Positions 53,843 to 62,625 of a stretch of 64,000 nucleotides of DNA are shown here, in pieces (within the stretch, counting starts at the first letter, position 1; every line of letters begins with the position of its first letter). The notes beneath the pieces are model-generated. The model was not told where the DNA came from. It searched no databases and was given only the letters and a program-made list of their open reading frames with translations. Source of the stretch: Archangium sp. (GTDB lineage Bacteria; Myxococcota; Myxococcia; Myxococcales; Myxococcaceae); NCBI GenBank assembly GCA_022843845.1, contig JALHMW010000023.1, positions 16,642 through 80,641 of the forward strand, read 5' to 3'. A program made the position numbers and the translations under genes.

Positions 53843-54310
53843 ATGGCAGGCGGAGTGAACAAGGTCATTCTCATCGGCAACCTCGGCAAAGACCCCGAGG
53901 TGCGCTTCACGCCTTCGGGCGCGGCGGTCTCGAACTTCAACATCGCCACCAACGAGTCGTGGACCGACAAGAGCGGCCAGAAGCAGGAACGCACCGAGTG
54001 GCACCGCATCGTGGTGTGGGGGAAGTTGGCGGAGCTGTGCGGCGAGTACCTGAAGAAGGGTCGCCAGTGTTACGTCGAGGGTCGCCTCCAGACGCGCGAG
54101 TGGACCGACAAAGAGGGCAAAAAGAACTACACGACCGAAGTCGTGGCCCAGTCGGTTCAGTTCCTCGGCGGTGGCGCTGGCGGCGGAGCGGGTCGTCCTG
54201 ATGGTGGTGGTGGTGGTGGCGCTGGCCGCAGTGACTTCGGCGGCGGGCCTCCTGACGACATGGGTGGACCTCCCCCGTCGGTTCCCGGCGGCGACGACAT
54301 TCCCTTCTGA
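53843..54310 (+). CDS. ssb: Single-stranded DNA-binding protein
   Basis: 155 residues. OB-fold (residues 1-112): [50 protein letters not shown] (as [10 protein letters not shown]), then [10 protein letters not shown] Gly-rich linker ([17 protein letters not shown]) leads to the acidic tip DDIPF that recruits DNA-repair partners. Length slightly short of E. coli SSB. It is embedded in a signalling region and divergent from a Ser/Thr kinase-REC gene. Confidence 0.95.
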   Translation: MAGGVNKVILIGNLGKDPEVRFTPSGAAVSNFNIATNESWTDKSGQKQERTEWHRIVVWGKLAELCGEYLKKGRQCYVEGRLQTREWTDKEGKKNYTTEVVAQSVQFLGGGAGGGAGRPDGGGGGGAGRSDFGGGPPDDMGGPPPSVPGGDDIPF

Positions 54311-54393
54311 GTGCCGGGCTCGGAGGACGCCGGCTTGGTCCTGGCAACCCTTCACCGCGTGCCTCCGTGACTCTGTCTCTCTGCACCAGTCAC

Positions 54394-54744
54394 TCAGCTG
54401 CTGGCCACGTCGAATGAGCCGTGGACGAAGGCGTGGCGCATCGGCCCGATCCGCCACTCGGCATCAGACGTCGGCTCTGGGTCGCGCACTGCGAGCACGA
54501 CGGTCGGCAGCTCCAGAGCCGACAGCGTCGTGGTGAGAAACTCCGTGGTCGACTCCGGCCCGGCGGGCGACCTCACGATGGCGCCCGCCAGGCGTCGGCC
54601 CCACAGCGCGAGGTTCGTCAGCGCGCCGTCGACGGTCTGCGCCCACACCAGACGGTATTGCTCCCGGAACTGATCGCGCAGCGCAGCGAACTGCACCGGC
54701 TCGGGCTCGAAACAGAGAACGGAGGGTCGCGGGTCAGTCATCAT
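54394..54744 (-). CDS. Pseudo-receiver-like small protein
   Basis: 116 residues from an ATG at 54744 with GGAG 6 bp upstream. The outline resembles a receiver domain (VLCFEPEPVQFAALRD ... LTNLALWGRRLAGAIV ... LELPTVVLAV), but the phosphoacceptor Asp and the Lys are absent, so it would not be phosphorylated. It is downstream of the LysM-FecR gene on the same strand, 106 bp away. It could be a docking protein for a kinase. Identity is tentative. Confidence 0.55.
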   Translation of the reverse strand: MMTDPRPSVLCFEPEPVQFAALRDQFREQYRLVWAQTVDGALTNLALWGRRLAGAIVRSPAGPESTTEFLTTTLSALELPTVVLAVRDPEPTSDAEWRIGPMRHAFVHGSFDVASS

Positions 54745-54850
54745 GCTCTGCTCCAGAGCAACTCGACGGCCATCGGTTTCTTCCGGCAAGTTCAGTCGCT
54801 TGCGAGTGGTGGCCGTGACGTGGCGCGAGGCATGTGGACGATCGCGACAC

Positions 54851-56776
54851 CTACCACCAGGCCTGAATTCCCGCCGTTCCCGTGAGGGGACGAGCCGAGC
54901 CACCGCCGACGGCGAGCATCACGCCCCACTGGCCCCAGTCGGTTCGGGTTCGCACGAGCACGCCGCCACGAAGGTCGACGCCCCTCAGCGAGGGGAACTG
55001 GGTCACCAGCTCGACCGCACCGATCCACCGGTCGCCGAACCGGCGGAACACCTGCCCGTTGCTGAGCAGCGACACCATGGGGCCCCGGTCGTTGACGTCA
55101 GCACCCGCCGAAAGGAACGCACCCCAGCGATCGCCGTCGAAGCCGGCGGTCAGCACGCCCTGGCCGCGCACCGTCCCGGGCTGATCTGCTGCGTTGGTCA
55201 ACGGCAGCACGCCGAGCTGGGCCGCCAGCGCGAGTCGAAAGGCGCCGGCCTCGACCAGCCCCAGCCTCGCCATCAGCGCGAGATCGAGCCGGAGCACCGG
55301 CGTCGACCCCGTCCATCGCCCCGTCGCCGAGCCGGCGAGGGCGAAGCGCGCTCCGAAGGTGTGCTCATGGCGCGCCGTCAGCGTCGCGTCGGGCACCCGG
55401 CCTGCGAGGTCTCCCTGCAGCGTCACGTCGACGAGGCTCTTCGTCTGCCACGGCGTGACGCGGCTGAGCGCTCCGACGCCATCGTCACGCAGGAAGGCCG
55501 GCGAGGCCATCGGGTCTTCTGGTGGTGGCGGTGGTGGCTCGGCAGCCAGCGTCATCACGATGGGCGTCGGCGCAACGGGCGGTGGCTCCGGCGCGGGCGC
55601 TGGTGCCCTGGCAGGCACCGAGAAGGCCAGGGTCGATCGACCGCCCGCGCGCTCGACGACCAGCTCGTGAGGGCCCGGCGTCGTCACCATCACCGCCTCG
55701 TTCAGCTTCACGCCATCGAGCGACGTGACCGCGCCGTCGATCGCGACGGGCGCGACCGAGACGCCTTCGCTCGACACCGAGTCGAGCATCGCCAGGCGAA
55801 CGACCTCGACGACGAGCGGCGCCGAGCGCGTGCTCCAGAGCCCCGAGGCGTCGGTCGCGGCCACCCGCAGCACCGAGCGGCCCACAGGCACCCGCACGGT
55901 CGACGAGGGGGTCTTCACGTCGGTCTCGACGAAGGGAGACTCGGGGCTGTCGAGGGAGGCCGCCTCGAGTCGGAACCCGGTGACGTCTTTGCCCTGGTCC
56001 CACGAGACGGCCACCTCGCTCGACTCCGCCGTCGTCACGAACACCGTCGTGTCCGCGCGAAGCGTCGGCGCGACTGGCAGCGGACGCGGCGCCTCGGGAG
56101 GTTTCCCCAGCTCGACCCGGGTGCCCTGGCCCTCGGCGACGCGCACCGTCTTCCCCATGGCCACCACGTCGGCGCGGCCGGCGTGCACGCTGATGCGGCT
56201 TCGCTTTTCGGCGTCGACCGACACCGCGACCTCTTTGCCGCTGGCTTCGACCTTCGACGCTGGCGTCGCGACCTGGAGCCGCCCACGCAGCGCCGAGAGC
56301 GAGACCCTCGCCTCACCCGAGACGAGCTCGACCCCCGTCGGCGTCGACACCCGACGGTTCGGCTCGCCTGCGACGATCACCAGCGCCTGCTCCCGCAGGA
56401 ACAGCTGGCTGTCGTCGCGGAAGGTCAGAATCGCGGCGGCCTGCGCGCGGGTGTTCACCTCGTCGCGGCGGTAGAGCGCAGCGCCTTTGGCGGCGGCCGC
56501 CCAGGTGCGCGTCTCTTTGGTGCGGGTCGCGACGTCAGGCCGCAGCCAGGTGACGGTCGCCTCGGGCGTGCTCGGCGCCGACAGGTGCAGCACGGAGCCC
56601 GGCACGAGGTGGTGCGGAGGAGGCCCCAGGGCGTTGTACGCGTGCAGCTGGCGGTACTCGCGCGTGTTTCCGTAAAACCGCAACGCGAGCTTCTCGCAGG
56701 TGTCACCAGGCTGCACCACGTAGTCGGGAAGCGGCGTCGGCACGCCGCTGAGCAACAACAGAAGAATGGGAGTCAC
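54851..56776 (-). CDS. LysM-FecR domain protein
   Basis: 641 residues from a GTG at 56776 that overlaps the stop of the cyclase gene (GTGA). A short signal peptide (ILLLLLSGV) leads to a LysM peptidoglycan-binding domain (about 16-68, YVVQPGDTCEKLALRFYG). A FecR-like region follows (about 90-215; RRDEVNTRAQAAAILTFRDDSQLFL as pieces), then a Pro-rich linker and a beta-rich C-terminal half ending in aromatic residues, possibly an outer-membrane barrel-like segment. FecR domains sense or transduce envelope signals. Translational coupling suggests that its signal and the cyclase output are linked. Confidence 0.82.
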   Translation of the reverse strand: MTPILLLLLSGVPTPLPDYVVQPGDTCEKLALRFYGNTREYRQLHAYNALGPPPHHLVPGSVLHLSAPSTPEATVTWLRPDVATRTKETRTWAAAAKGAALYRRDEVNTRAQAAAILTFRDDSQLFLREQALVIVAGEPNRRVSTPTGVELVSGEARVSLSALRGRLQVATPASKVEASGKEVAVSVDAEKRSRISVHAGRADVVAMGKTVRVAEGQGTRVELGKPPEAPRPLPVAPTLRADTTVFVTTAESSEVAVSWDQGKDVTGFRLEAASLDSPESPFVETDVKTPSSTVRVPVGRSVLRVAATDASGLWSTRSAPLVVEVVRLAMLDSVSSEGVSVAPVAIDGAVTSLDGVKLNEAVMVTTPGPHELVVERAGGRSTLAFSVPARAPAPAPEPPPVAPTPIVMTLAAEPPPPPPEDPMASPAFLRDDGVGALSRVTPWQTKSLVDVTLQGDLAGRVPDATLTARHEHTFGARFALAGSATGRWTGSTPVLRLDLALMARLGLVEAGAFRLALAAQLGVLPLTNAADQPGTVRGQGVLTAGFDGDRWGAFLSAGADVNDRGPMVSLLSNGQVFRRFGDRWIGAVELVTQFPSLRGVDLRGGVLVRTRTDWGQWGVMLAVGGGSARPLTGTAGIQAWW

Positions 56777-58503
56777 GGCGTCACCTCGAAGACCTGCGTC
56801 GCGGTGGCGCGGCCACGGAGAACCTGCTCGCCGATGCTCCTGACGCCTGACGCTGTGGTTGTGGCCAGCTGTGTGCGCGTCGCGTCGCTGATCAGAATCT
56901 GGCCGGGGCCGGCCGCTGCCTCGAGGCGCGCCGCCACGTTCACCGTGTCGCCGATCACCGTGTAGTCCATGCGGCGATCGCTCCCGATGTTGCCCGCCAC
57001 GACCGGGCCCGTGTGCACTCCGATGGCCAGCTGCACCTCGACGCCCCACTTCTGCTTCCAGCGACGGTTGCCCGTCTCGATCCACCGACGCAGGTCCTCG
57101 GCTGCGGCCACCGCTCGCGTGGCGTCGTCGGGTGCCGACTCGGGAAGCCCCCACACCGCCATCACGGCGTCGCCGATGAACTTGTCGACGAGGCCGTGGC
57201 GCGCGTGGACGATCTCGGTCGCGAACGAGAACAGCTCGTTGAGCAGCGCTACGATGGTCTCGGGCGGCATCGTCTCGGCGAGGTGCGTGAAGCCAACGAC
57301 GTCGGCGAACAGCACCGTGACGAGTCGTCGCTCGCCGCCCAGCTTGAGCGCTTCGGGTTGACGAATGGCCCGCTCGACGAGCTCGGCCGGCAGGAAGCGC
57401 GACAGCGCGGCCCGCGTCTTCGTCTCGGCGACGAGCTGCGTCTCTGATGCACGGAGCGAACTCGCCATCGTCTCGAACGAGCGACCGAGCGTGCCGATCT
57501 CGTCAGACCGCTGCGTCACCCCGGCGCCGACCGACGAGAAGGCGCGCTCGGCGAGCGCGACGGTGGCGCGGACCAGCTGCTGCAGTGGCGCGGTCAGCCA
57601 GCGGGCGGCGAGCATCGACAAGAGCAGCACCAGCAGCGCGGCGCCGGCGACGACGCCTGCGACGATGAGGCGCAGGCTGGCGATCGGCGCGTACGCTTCG
57701 GCCTGGCTGCGCTGCACGACGAGGGCCCACTCGAGCGCCGGCACGGTGGCCAGCGCGCCCAGCATGTCGGCGCCGGTCTTCGACTGAAACCGCGTCACCA
57801 ACACCGTGTCCTGCGTGAAGGGCAGGGTGCCGCCGAGCGCGCTGAAGACGTCGGCCGGTTGGAGCGCCCCGTCGACCAGCCCACCGCCGGTCGCGATCAC
57901 CTCGTGCCCGGAGTTGACGACCTGCACCGAGTTGCCGTCTCTCAGCGGAGGGCGCACAGCGACCTCCTCCAGCCGCTCCAGGAACGCCGACAGGCGCGCC
58001 TCGGCGTAGACCCACACCACCTCGCCCGAGCTGTCGGCGTGCTCGACCGTCATCGGCAGCAGCACCGCCTCGCCGCGCTTGACCGGCCGGCCCCGAGTCG
58101 ACCCGTTCCGCCGCAAGCTGAGGTCGAGCATCGGGGGCCCCTCTTCGGTGGTGCTGGTGCGTCGAATCGAACCGCGCCGTGCGCCATCGGGCCCGTAGAT
58201 GGTGACGAAGGTGAAGGGGGCCTCGTCGGCGTCGAGCTGGTGCGCCACCTTTGCGAGCACCGCCGCCTCGTCACCGGGGCCGAGCACCTCGTTGGCCAGC
58301 TGAGTCAGCTCTCCCGTCGCCACCACCAGCTCATGAGAGAGCTCGTCTCGCAGCCGCTCGACGAGCGCGGTGTGGAGTTGGTCGGCGTCGAGCTCGAGCG
58401 CCTGCCGACTCCGCTCGACGGCGATGGCTCCCACCAGGAGGACCGGAGGGATCGCCACGACAACCATCAGCGCTGTCGTTCGCGCCCAGATGCCCATTTG
58501 CAT
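56773..58503 (-). CDS. Membrane-bound class III adenylate/guanylate cyclase
   Basis: 576 residues from the ATG at 58503. Membrane helix 1 (TTALMVVVAIPPVLLVGAIAV), a periplasmic sensor of about 240 residues (Cache/CHASE-like, with VVWVYAEARLSAFL), helix 2 (SLRLIVAGVVAGAALLVLLL), a HAMP domain, and a C-terminal catalytic domain: VTVLFADVVGFT (metal Asp), KFIGDAVMAVWG, and TVIGDTVNVAARLE. The residues that choose ATP or GTP were not assigned. It makes cAMP or cGMP in response to a periplasmic signal. It is the first gene of an operon with the LysM-FecR protein and is divergent from the Ser/Thr kinase at 58569. Confidence 0.92.
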   Translation of the reverse strand: MQMGIWARTTALMVVVAIPPVLLVGAIAVERSRQALELDADQLHTALVERLRDELSHELVVATGELTQLANEVLGPGDEAAVLAKVAHQLDADEAPFTFVTIYGPDGARRGSIRRTSTTEEGPPMLDLSLRRNGSTRGRPVKRGEAVLLPMTVEHADSSGEVVWVYAEARLSAFLERLEEVAVRPPLRDGNSVQVVNSGHEVIATGGGLVDGALQPADVFSALGGTLPFTQDTVLVTRFQSKTGADMLGALATVPALEWALVVQRSQAEAYAPIASLRLIVAGVVAGAALLVLLLSMLAARWLTAPLQQLVRATVALAERAFSSVGAGVTQRSDEIGTLGRSFETMASSLRASETQLVAETKTRAALSRFLPAELVERAIRQPEALKLGGERRLVTVLFADVVGFTHLAETMPPETIVALLNELFSFATEIVHARHGLVDKFIGDAVMAVWGLPESAPDDATRAVAAAEDLRRWIETGNRRWKQKWGVEVQLAIGVHTGPVVAGNIGSDRRMDYTVIGDTVNVAARLEAAAGPGQILISDATRTQLATTTASGVRSIGEQVLRGRATATQVFEVTP

Positions 58504-58568
58504 GTTCCGTTTGCCTTTCACTCCAGCGCTTCGGCGCCAGCGGCCCGGGCAGTGCAAGGTCGGTGCGC

Positions 58569-59840
58569 ATGCAGATCGGCGATGTGGTGGCGGGTCGGTT
58601 CCGGCTCGACCGCGAAGTGGGCCGCGGCGGCATGGGCGTGGTGTACGCCGCGACGCAGCTCGACCTTCGACGGAAGGTGGCCCTCAAGGTGCTGCACGAC
58701 ACCTCGCGGCCCGCGGCGCTCGCCCGCTTCCGGCGCGAAGCCGTGGTGCTGGCCAAGCTCAACCACCCTCACTCCGTCCGGGTGCATGAGTTCATCGAGG
58801 TCGAGGGCTACGCGATGCTCTCGATGGAGTTCATCACCGGGGAATCGCTCGAGTCGCGGCTCGAGCTTCGAGGCCTTCCCTCGATGGCCGAGCTGATGAT
58901 GCTCCTGAAGGACATCGCGACCGTGCTCGAGTGCGCGCACGAGCTGGGCATCGTTCACCGCGACCTCAAGCCAGCGAACATCATGCTCGAGGCCCGGCCA
59001 GAGGGGCCCTTCGTTCGCGTCGTCGACTTCGGCATCGCCTCACTGTCCGACGAGACGCAAGACCTCACGCGCGTCACGAAGACTGGAACCGTCGCCGGCA
59101 CGGCCGGGTACATGTCGCCCGAACAATGCCGGGGGCTTCCGGCCGATCGGCGCAGCGACGTCTACTCGCTCGCCTGTCTGGCGTGGGAGCTCCTCGCCGG
59201 CCAGCCACCCTTCGTGGCGCAGAGCCCGGCCGACGTGCTTGCGGCCCACCTGTACCGCCCTCCTGAACAACCCTCGGAGGTTGCCGTTCAGCGTGGGTTG
59301 AGCCGCGCTTTCGATGCCGCCCTGCTCCGGGGGCTCGCCAAGCGCGTGGAGGATCGGCCGATGTCTGCAGTGGCCTTCGTCGAAGGCCTCGAGCTCGCGC
59401 TGCAGCAGGGCGACGAGCGGGCGCATCGGCAGCTTCGGGGCTCGGTCGCGGTCGACGAGCGCTGGCCCATCGCCGCCGTCGACGAGGCTGCAGTCGGGGT
59501 GTGGGCTGCGAATCACCGCGTCGCAGAACGCGACATGTTGCTCAACGCGCTCTCGCTTTTCGGTCTGCGGACGGTGGCGATGACGGGTGAGAACGCTTCG
59601 AGCAGCGGTGTCGGCGCGGTGGTGGTGCTCAGTGACGACGTCGTCGGGGGCCTCGAGGTCTGCCGGGGCCTCGTCCCGCAGGGCGCGCCGGTGCTCTGGT
59701 GCCCGCCAGGCGACGACGTGACGGCGATGACTCGCGCGATCTCGGTCGGCGTCTTCGACTCGCTCGGGTGGCCGCTCGACCCGGCCGACGCGGCCCGGCG
59801 GGTGCTGCGGGCGTTGCGGCGTCCAAGGGCAGCGTCATGA
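58569..59840 (+). CDS. Ser/Thr protein kinase with C-terminal receiver-like domain
   Basis: 423 residues. Kinase domain (1-270): GRGGMGVVYAA, Lys in VALKVLHD, HRDLKPANIM, DFGIASL and AGYMSPEQ. The C-terminal 140 residues (AERDMLLNALSLFGLRTVA, GAVVVLSDDVVGG, LWCPPGDD) look like a degenerate receiver without the usual acidic pair. Its stop overlaps the start of the histidine-kinase gene (ATGA), followed by an NtrC-type regulator, so Ser/Thr phosphorylation and a two-component pathway are encoded as one unit. Confidence 0.92.
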   Translation: MQIGDVVAGRFRLDREVGRGGMGVVYAATQLDLRRKVALKVLHDTSRPAALARFRREAVVLAKLNHPHSVRVHEFIEVEGYAMLSMEFITGESLESRLELRGLPSMAELMMLLKDIATVLECAHELGIVHRDLKPANIMLEARPEGPFVRVVDFGIASLSDETQDLTRVTKTGTVAGTAGYMSPEQCRGLPADRRSDVYSLACLAWELLAGQPPFVAQSPADVLAAHLYRPPEQPSEVAVQRGLSRAFDAALLRGLAKRVEDRPMSAVAFVEGLELALQQGDERAHRQLRGSVAVDERWPIAAVDEAAVGVWAANHRVAERDMLLNALSLFGLRTVAMTGENASSSGVGAVVVLSDDVVGGLEVCRGLVPQGAPVLWCPPGDDVTAMTRAISVGVFDSLGWPLDPADAARRVLRALRRPRAAS

Positions 59841-61024
59841 CGGCCCCCGACGTCGAGACGGAGCGCCAGCGGGTGATTGCCGAGCTCGATCTCGCGAATG
59901 CGCAACGCGAACCCCAGTTCGACGATCTCGTGATGCTCGCCAACCAGATCTGCGGCACGCGAATGGCCGCCTTCACCGTGCTCTCGCCCGAGCGGCAGTG
60001 GCTGAAGGCCCGGGCGGGGCTCGAGGTCGAATCGACGGATCGGGCGGTGGCGTTCTGCAATGCGGCCGTGGCCCAGTCGAAGGTGTTCGAGGTGCCAGAC
60101 GCGCGGCTCGACGAGGCCTTCGCGAGCAACCCCCTGGTGACGGCGGCGCCCGGCGTTCGTTTCTACGCTGGAGTTCCCGTCGGGCTCCCTGGCACGCCGC
60201 CGGTCGGGGCGCTCTGCGTGCTCGACACCACGCCGCGGCACCTCTCGTCAGCGCAGCGCGATGGCCTCGAGGCGCTCGGGCGCGAGGTGTCGGCGCAGCT
60301 CGCGCTCCGCCAGCACATGACGGCTGAACGAAAGGCACGCGCCTCGGTGCAGCACCAGCTTGAGCACGCCGACCGGCTCGCCGTCGTTGGTCAGCTCGCT
60401 GCTGCGCTCGCGCACGAGCTGGGGACGCCGCTGGCCATCGTCTCGGGCCGGGCGCGAATGCTGGCCGGCCTGCCCTCAGAGCAGGTGCAGCAGAACTCGA
60501 GGATCATCGTCGAGCAGTCGGAGCGCATGGCGCACTTCATCCGCCAGCTCCTCGACTTCGCGCGCCGTCGCGAACCGCGCAAGGCGGCCTACGACGTGCG
60601 GGTGGTGGCGAGGCAGGCCGTGTCGCTCCTGGGGCCGATGGCGACGACCCGCGGCGTGGCGCTCGATTGGGTCGAGCCGCCAGCCCAGCTCGTCTCGCAC
60701 GTCGACGCCTCTCAGCTGGGCCAGGTGTTGACCAACATCATGGTGAACGCGCTGCACGCGACGCCGCGAGGCGGGCGGGTGGCAGTGGCGGCGAAGGCCA
60801 GCGAGCGCTTCATCGACGTCAGCGTCACCGACACGGGCCACGGCATCGCGCCCGCCGATCTTCCACGGTTGTTCGACCCCTTCTTCACCCGCAAAGAGAC
60901 CGGCGAAGGCACCGGGCTCGGGTTGTCGATCGCTGCCAAGCTGGTGCGCGATCACGGCGGGCACATCGATGTCGAAAGCGAGCTGGGCCATGGCGCCTGT
61001 TTCACCGTCCACCTTCCGCGCTGA
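59837..61024 (+). CDS. Soluble GAF-domain sensor histidine kinase
   Basis: 395 residues. GAF domain (about 25-165: RQWLKARAGLEVES, VAFCNAAVA, NPLVTAAPGVRFYAG, similar to GAF 1 of the kinase at 48925). HisKA (AHELGTPLAIVSG, His near residue 195), ATPase with N-box NIMVNALHA and GEGTGLGLSIA. It is cytoplasmic. Its 3' end overlaps the NtrC gene by 35 bp, so it is the cognate kinase. Preceding gene is a Ser/Thr kinase. Confidence 0.93.
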   Translation: MTAPDVETERQRVIAELDLANAQREPQFDDLVMLANQICGTRMAAFTVLSPERQWLKARAGLEVESTDRAVAFCNAAVAQSKVFEVPDARLDEAFASNPLVTAAPGVRFYAGVPVGLPGTPPVGALCVLDTTPRHLSSAQRDGLEALGREVSAQLALRQHMTAERKARASVQHQLEHADRLAVVGQLAAALAHELGTPLAIVSGRARMLAGLPSEQVQQNSRIIVEQSERMAHFIRQLLDFARRREPRKAAYDVRVVARQAVSLLGPMATTRGVALDWVEPPAQLVSHVDASQLGQVLTNIMVNALHATPRGGRVAVAAKASERFIDVSVTDTGHGIAPADLPRLFDPFFTRKETGEGTGLGLSIAAKLVRDHGGHIDVESELGHGACFTVHLPR

Positions 61025-62399
61025 CGCGCGGCCCGGCCACGTGCTCGTCGTCGACGACGACCCCGCGTTTCGCGAGTTCGTGGTGCTCGAGCTACAGCGA
61101 CTCGGGTTCACCGTGCACGCCGAAGGCACCGTCGAAGGCGCGGCCGCCCGCCTGTCGGAGTCGTGGGACACGTTCGACGTGGTGTTGTCGGACCTGAACC
61201 TCGGCCGCGGGAGCGGGCTCGACCTCGTCCGGCAGGTGACGAACGAGCAGTGGCCTCTGCCAATCGTGATGCTCACCGGCTTTGGAACCATCGACGCGGC
61301 GGTCAGCGCGATTCGTGATGGCGCGTACGACTTCCTCACCAAGCCGTTCGAGGCCGAGGTGATGGCGCTGACGCTCCAGCGGGCGGTCGAGGTCGCGCGC
61401 CTGAAGCGAGAACTCATCGGGCTCCGAGACCGGGCCTCGCGTCGCGTGGGCTCGCTGCTCGTCGGCGAGAGCGCCGTGGTGAAGAAGATCCACGAGCTCA
61501 TTCATCGCCTCGCGCCGACCGACACGACAGTGCTCGTGACGGGAGAGAGCGGTACGGGCAAGGAACTCGTCGCCCGCGCGCTGCACCTGCAGAGCCGGCG
61601 CGCGTCGGGGCCCTTTCTGCCCATCAACTGCGGGGCGATGCCCGAGCACCTGCTCGAGAGTGAGCTGTTCGGTCACGTGCGCGGCGCCTTCACCGACGCG
61701 AGGGCCGATCGCCATGGTGTGTTCCGGGAAGCGAGCGGTGGCACCTTGTTCCTCGACGAGGTGGGCGAGCTCCCCCTGGCGCTCCAACCCAAGCTGTTGC
61801 GCGTGCTGCAGGAGCGCACGGTGCGGCCCGTCGGGAGCAACAAGGAGATCCCCATCGACGTGCGCATCGTGGCCGCCACCAACGTCGACCTGCAGGCCGC
61901 GGTCGAGCGCGGCGCGTTTCGCGAAGATCTCTACTACCGGCTCGACGTGGTGAGCATCGACCTGCCGCCCCTGCGGGCCCGCGGGAAAGACGTGTTGCTC
62001 CTCGCCCAGCGGTTCCTCGCGTCGTTCGCTGCGCGCGATGGCCAGCCGGTGCGTCAGGTCTCGCCCGAGGCCGCCGCCATGCTCATGCAGCACGCCTGGC
62101 CCGGCAACGTTCGAGAGCTGCACAACGCGCTCGAGCGCGCGGTGACCATCTCGACCAACGAGACGCTGATGATCGCCGACTTTCCCGATCGCCTGCGGGC
62201 GCGCGCGCCGGTCGTTCAACCCGACGCGACCGACGCCTCGACCATGCTGCCCCTCTCGGAGGTCGAGCGCCGGTACATCGTCTCGGTGCTCGAGCAACTG
62301 CAAGGCAACAAGCGGCGGGCGGCGCAGGTGCTGGGGCTCGATCGCTCCACCCTTTACCGACGTCTGAAGGAGTTCGGCCTCTCGGGCGCCGACGAGTGA
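60990..62399 (+). CDS. NtrC-family sigma-54-dependent response regulator
   Basis: 469 residues from ATG 60990 (ATG 60969 possible). Receiver (1-120: VVDDDPAF, phosphoacceptor in VVLSDLNLG, Thr in LTGFG, Lys in LTKPF), AAA+ domain (GESGTGKELVARALH, sigma-54 contact GAFTDA, Walker B GGTLFLDEVGEL), and a Fis-type helix-turn-helix (NKRRAAQVLGLDRSTLYRR). It activates sigma-54 promoters when phosphorylated by the kinase whose gene it overlaps. Two hairpins, the second a strong terminator, follow within 150 bp. Confidence 0.95.
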   Translation: MAPVSPSTFRADARPGHVLVVDDDPAFREFVVLELQRLGFTVHAEGTVEGAAARLSESWDTFDVVLSDLNLGRGSGLDLVRQVTNEQWPLPIVMLTGFGTIDAAVSAIRDGAYDFLTKPFEAEVMALTLQRAVEVARLKRELIGLRDRASRRVGSLLVGESAVVKKIHELIHRLAPTDTTVLVTGESGTGKELVARALHLQSRRASGPFLPINCGAMPEHLLESELFGHVRGAFTDARADRHGVFREASGGTLFLDEVGELPLALQPKLLRVLQERTVRPVGSNKEIPIDVRIVAATNVDLQAAVERGAFREDLYYRLDVVSIDLPPLRARGKDVLLLAQRFLASFAARDGQPVRQVSPEAAAMLMQHAWPGNVRELHNALERAVTISTNETLMIADFPDRLRARAPVVQPDATDASTMLPLSEVERRYIVSVLEQLQGNKRRAAQVLGLDRSTLYRRLKEFGLSGADE

Positions 62400-62456
62400 A
62401 GATCACCTGCCGGGTGGAGATGACATTCCCTTCTGATCCGACCTAAGGTGCAGGCA

Positions 62457-62482
62457 CCGTTTGAACGCGCGACGTCAAACGG
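62457..62482 (+). other. Hairpin 1 downstream of the NtrC gene
   Basis: CCGTTTGA / TCAAACGG, 8-bp perfect stem, 10-nt loop. It may be an operator, attenuator half or part of a double terminator. Confidence 0.45.
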
Positions 62483-62494
62483 GGCGAAGAAACG

Positions 62495-62544
62495 GGCCGG
62501 TCGCTTCGAGTCAGCACTTGACGAAGCGGTCGGCCTTCTGTTTT
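62495..62544 (+). terminator. Strong intrinsic terminator after the NtrC gene
   Basis: GGCCGGTCGCTTCG pairs with CGAAGCGGTCGGCC (14 bp, two G-T wobbles) around a 13-nt loop, then ttctgtttt. It ends the kinase-histidine kinase-NtrC operon. Confidence 0.85.
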
Positions 62545-62625
62545 GAGCGCCGCCCTTCGGACATCACCTTTCACCACACCGCCGCCTGGCCCGGAGGGCG
62601 ACGGATGCAGCAGGAGTCTCATCGA

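Larger units (their letters stand above)
62401..62625. other. 225-bp region with two hairpins and an SSB-tip-like peptide remnant
   Basis: Contains no full gene. At 62404-62436 a frame reads [10 protein letters not shown] and stop, the same end as the SSB at 53843. Two inverted repeats at 62457-62482 and 62495-62544 are listed separately. The start and ribosome-binding site of the next gene lie at 62613-62626. Confidence 0.5.

Noticed and set aside
54311..54340. Terminator hairpin after ssb
   Set aside because: Only 5-bp stems (GCCGG/CCGGC or AGGAC/GTCCT) that exclude one another and no T-tract.
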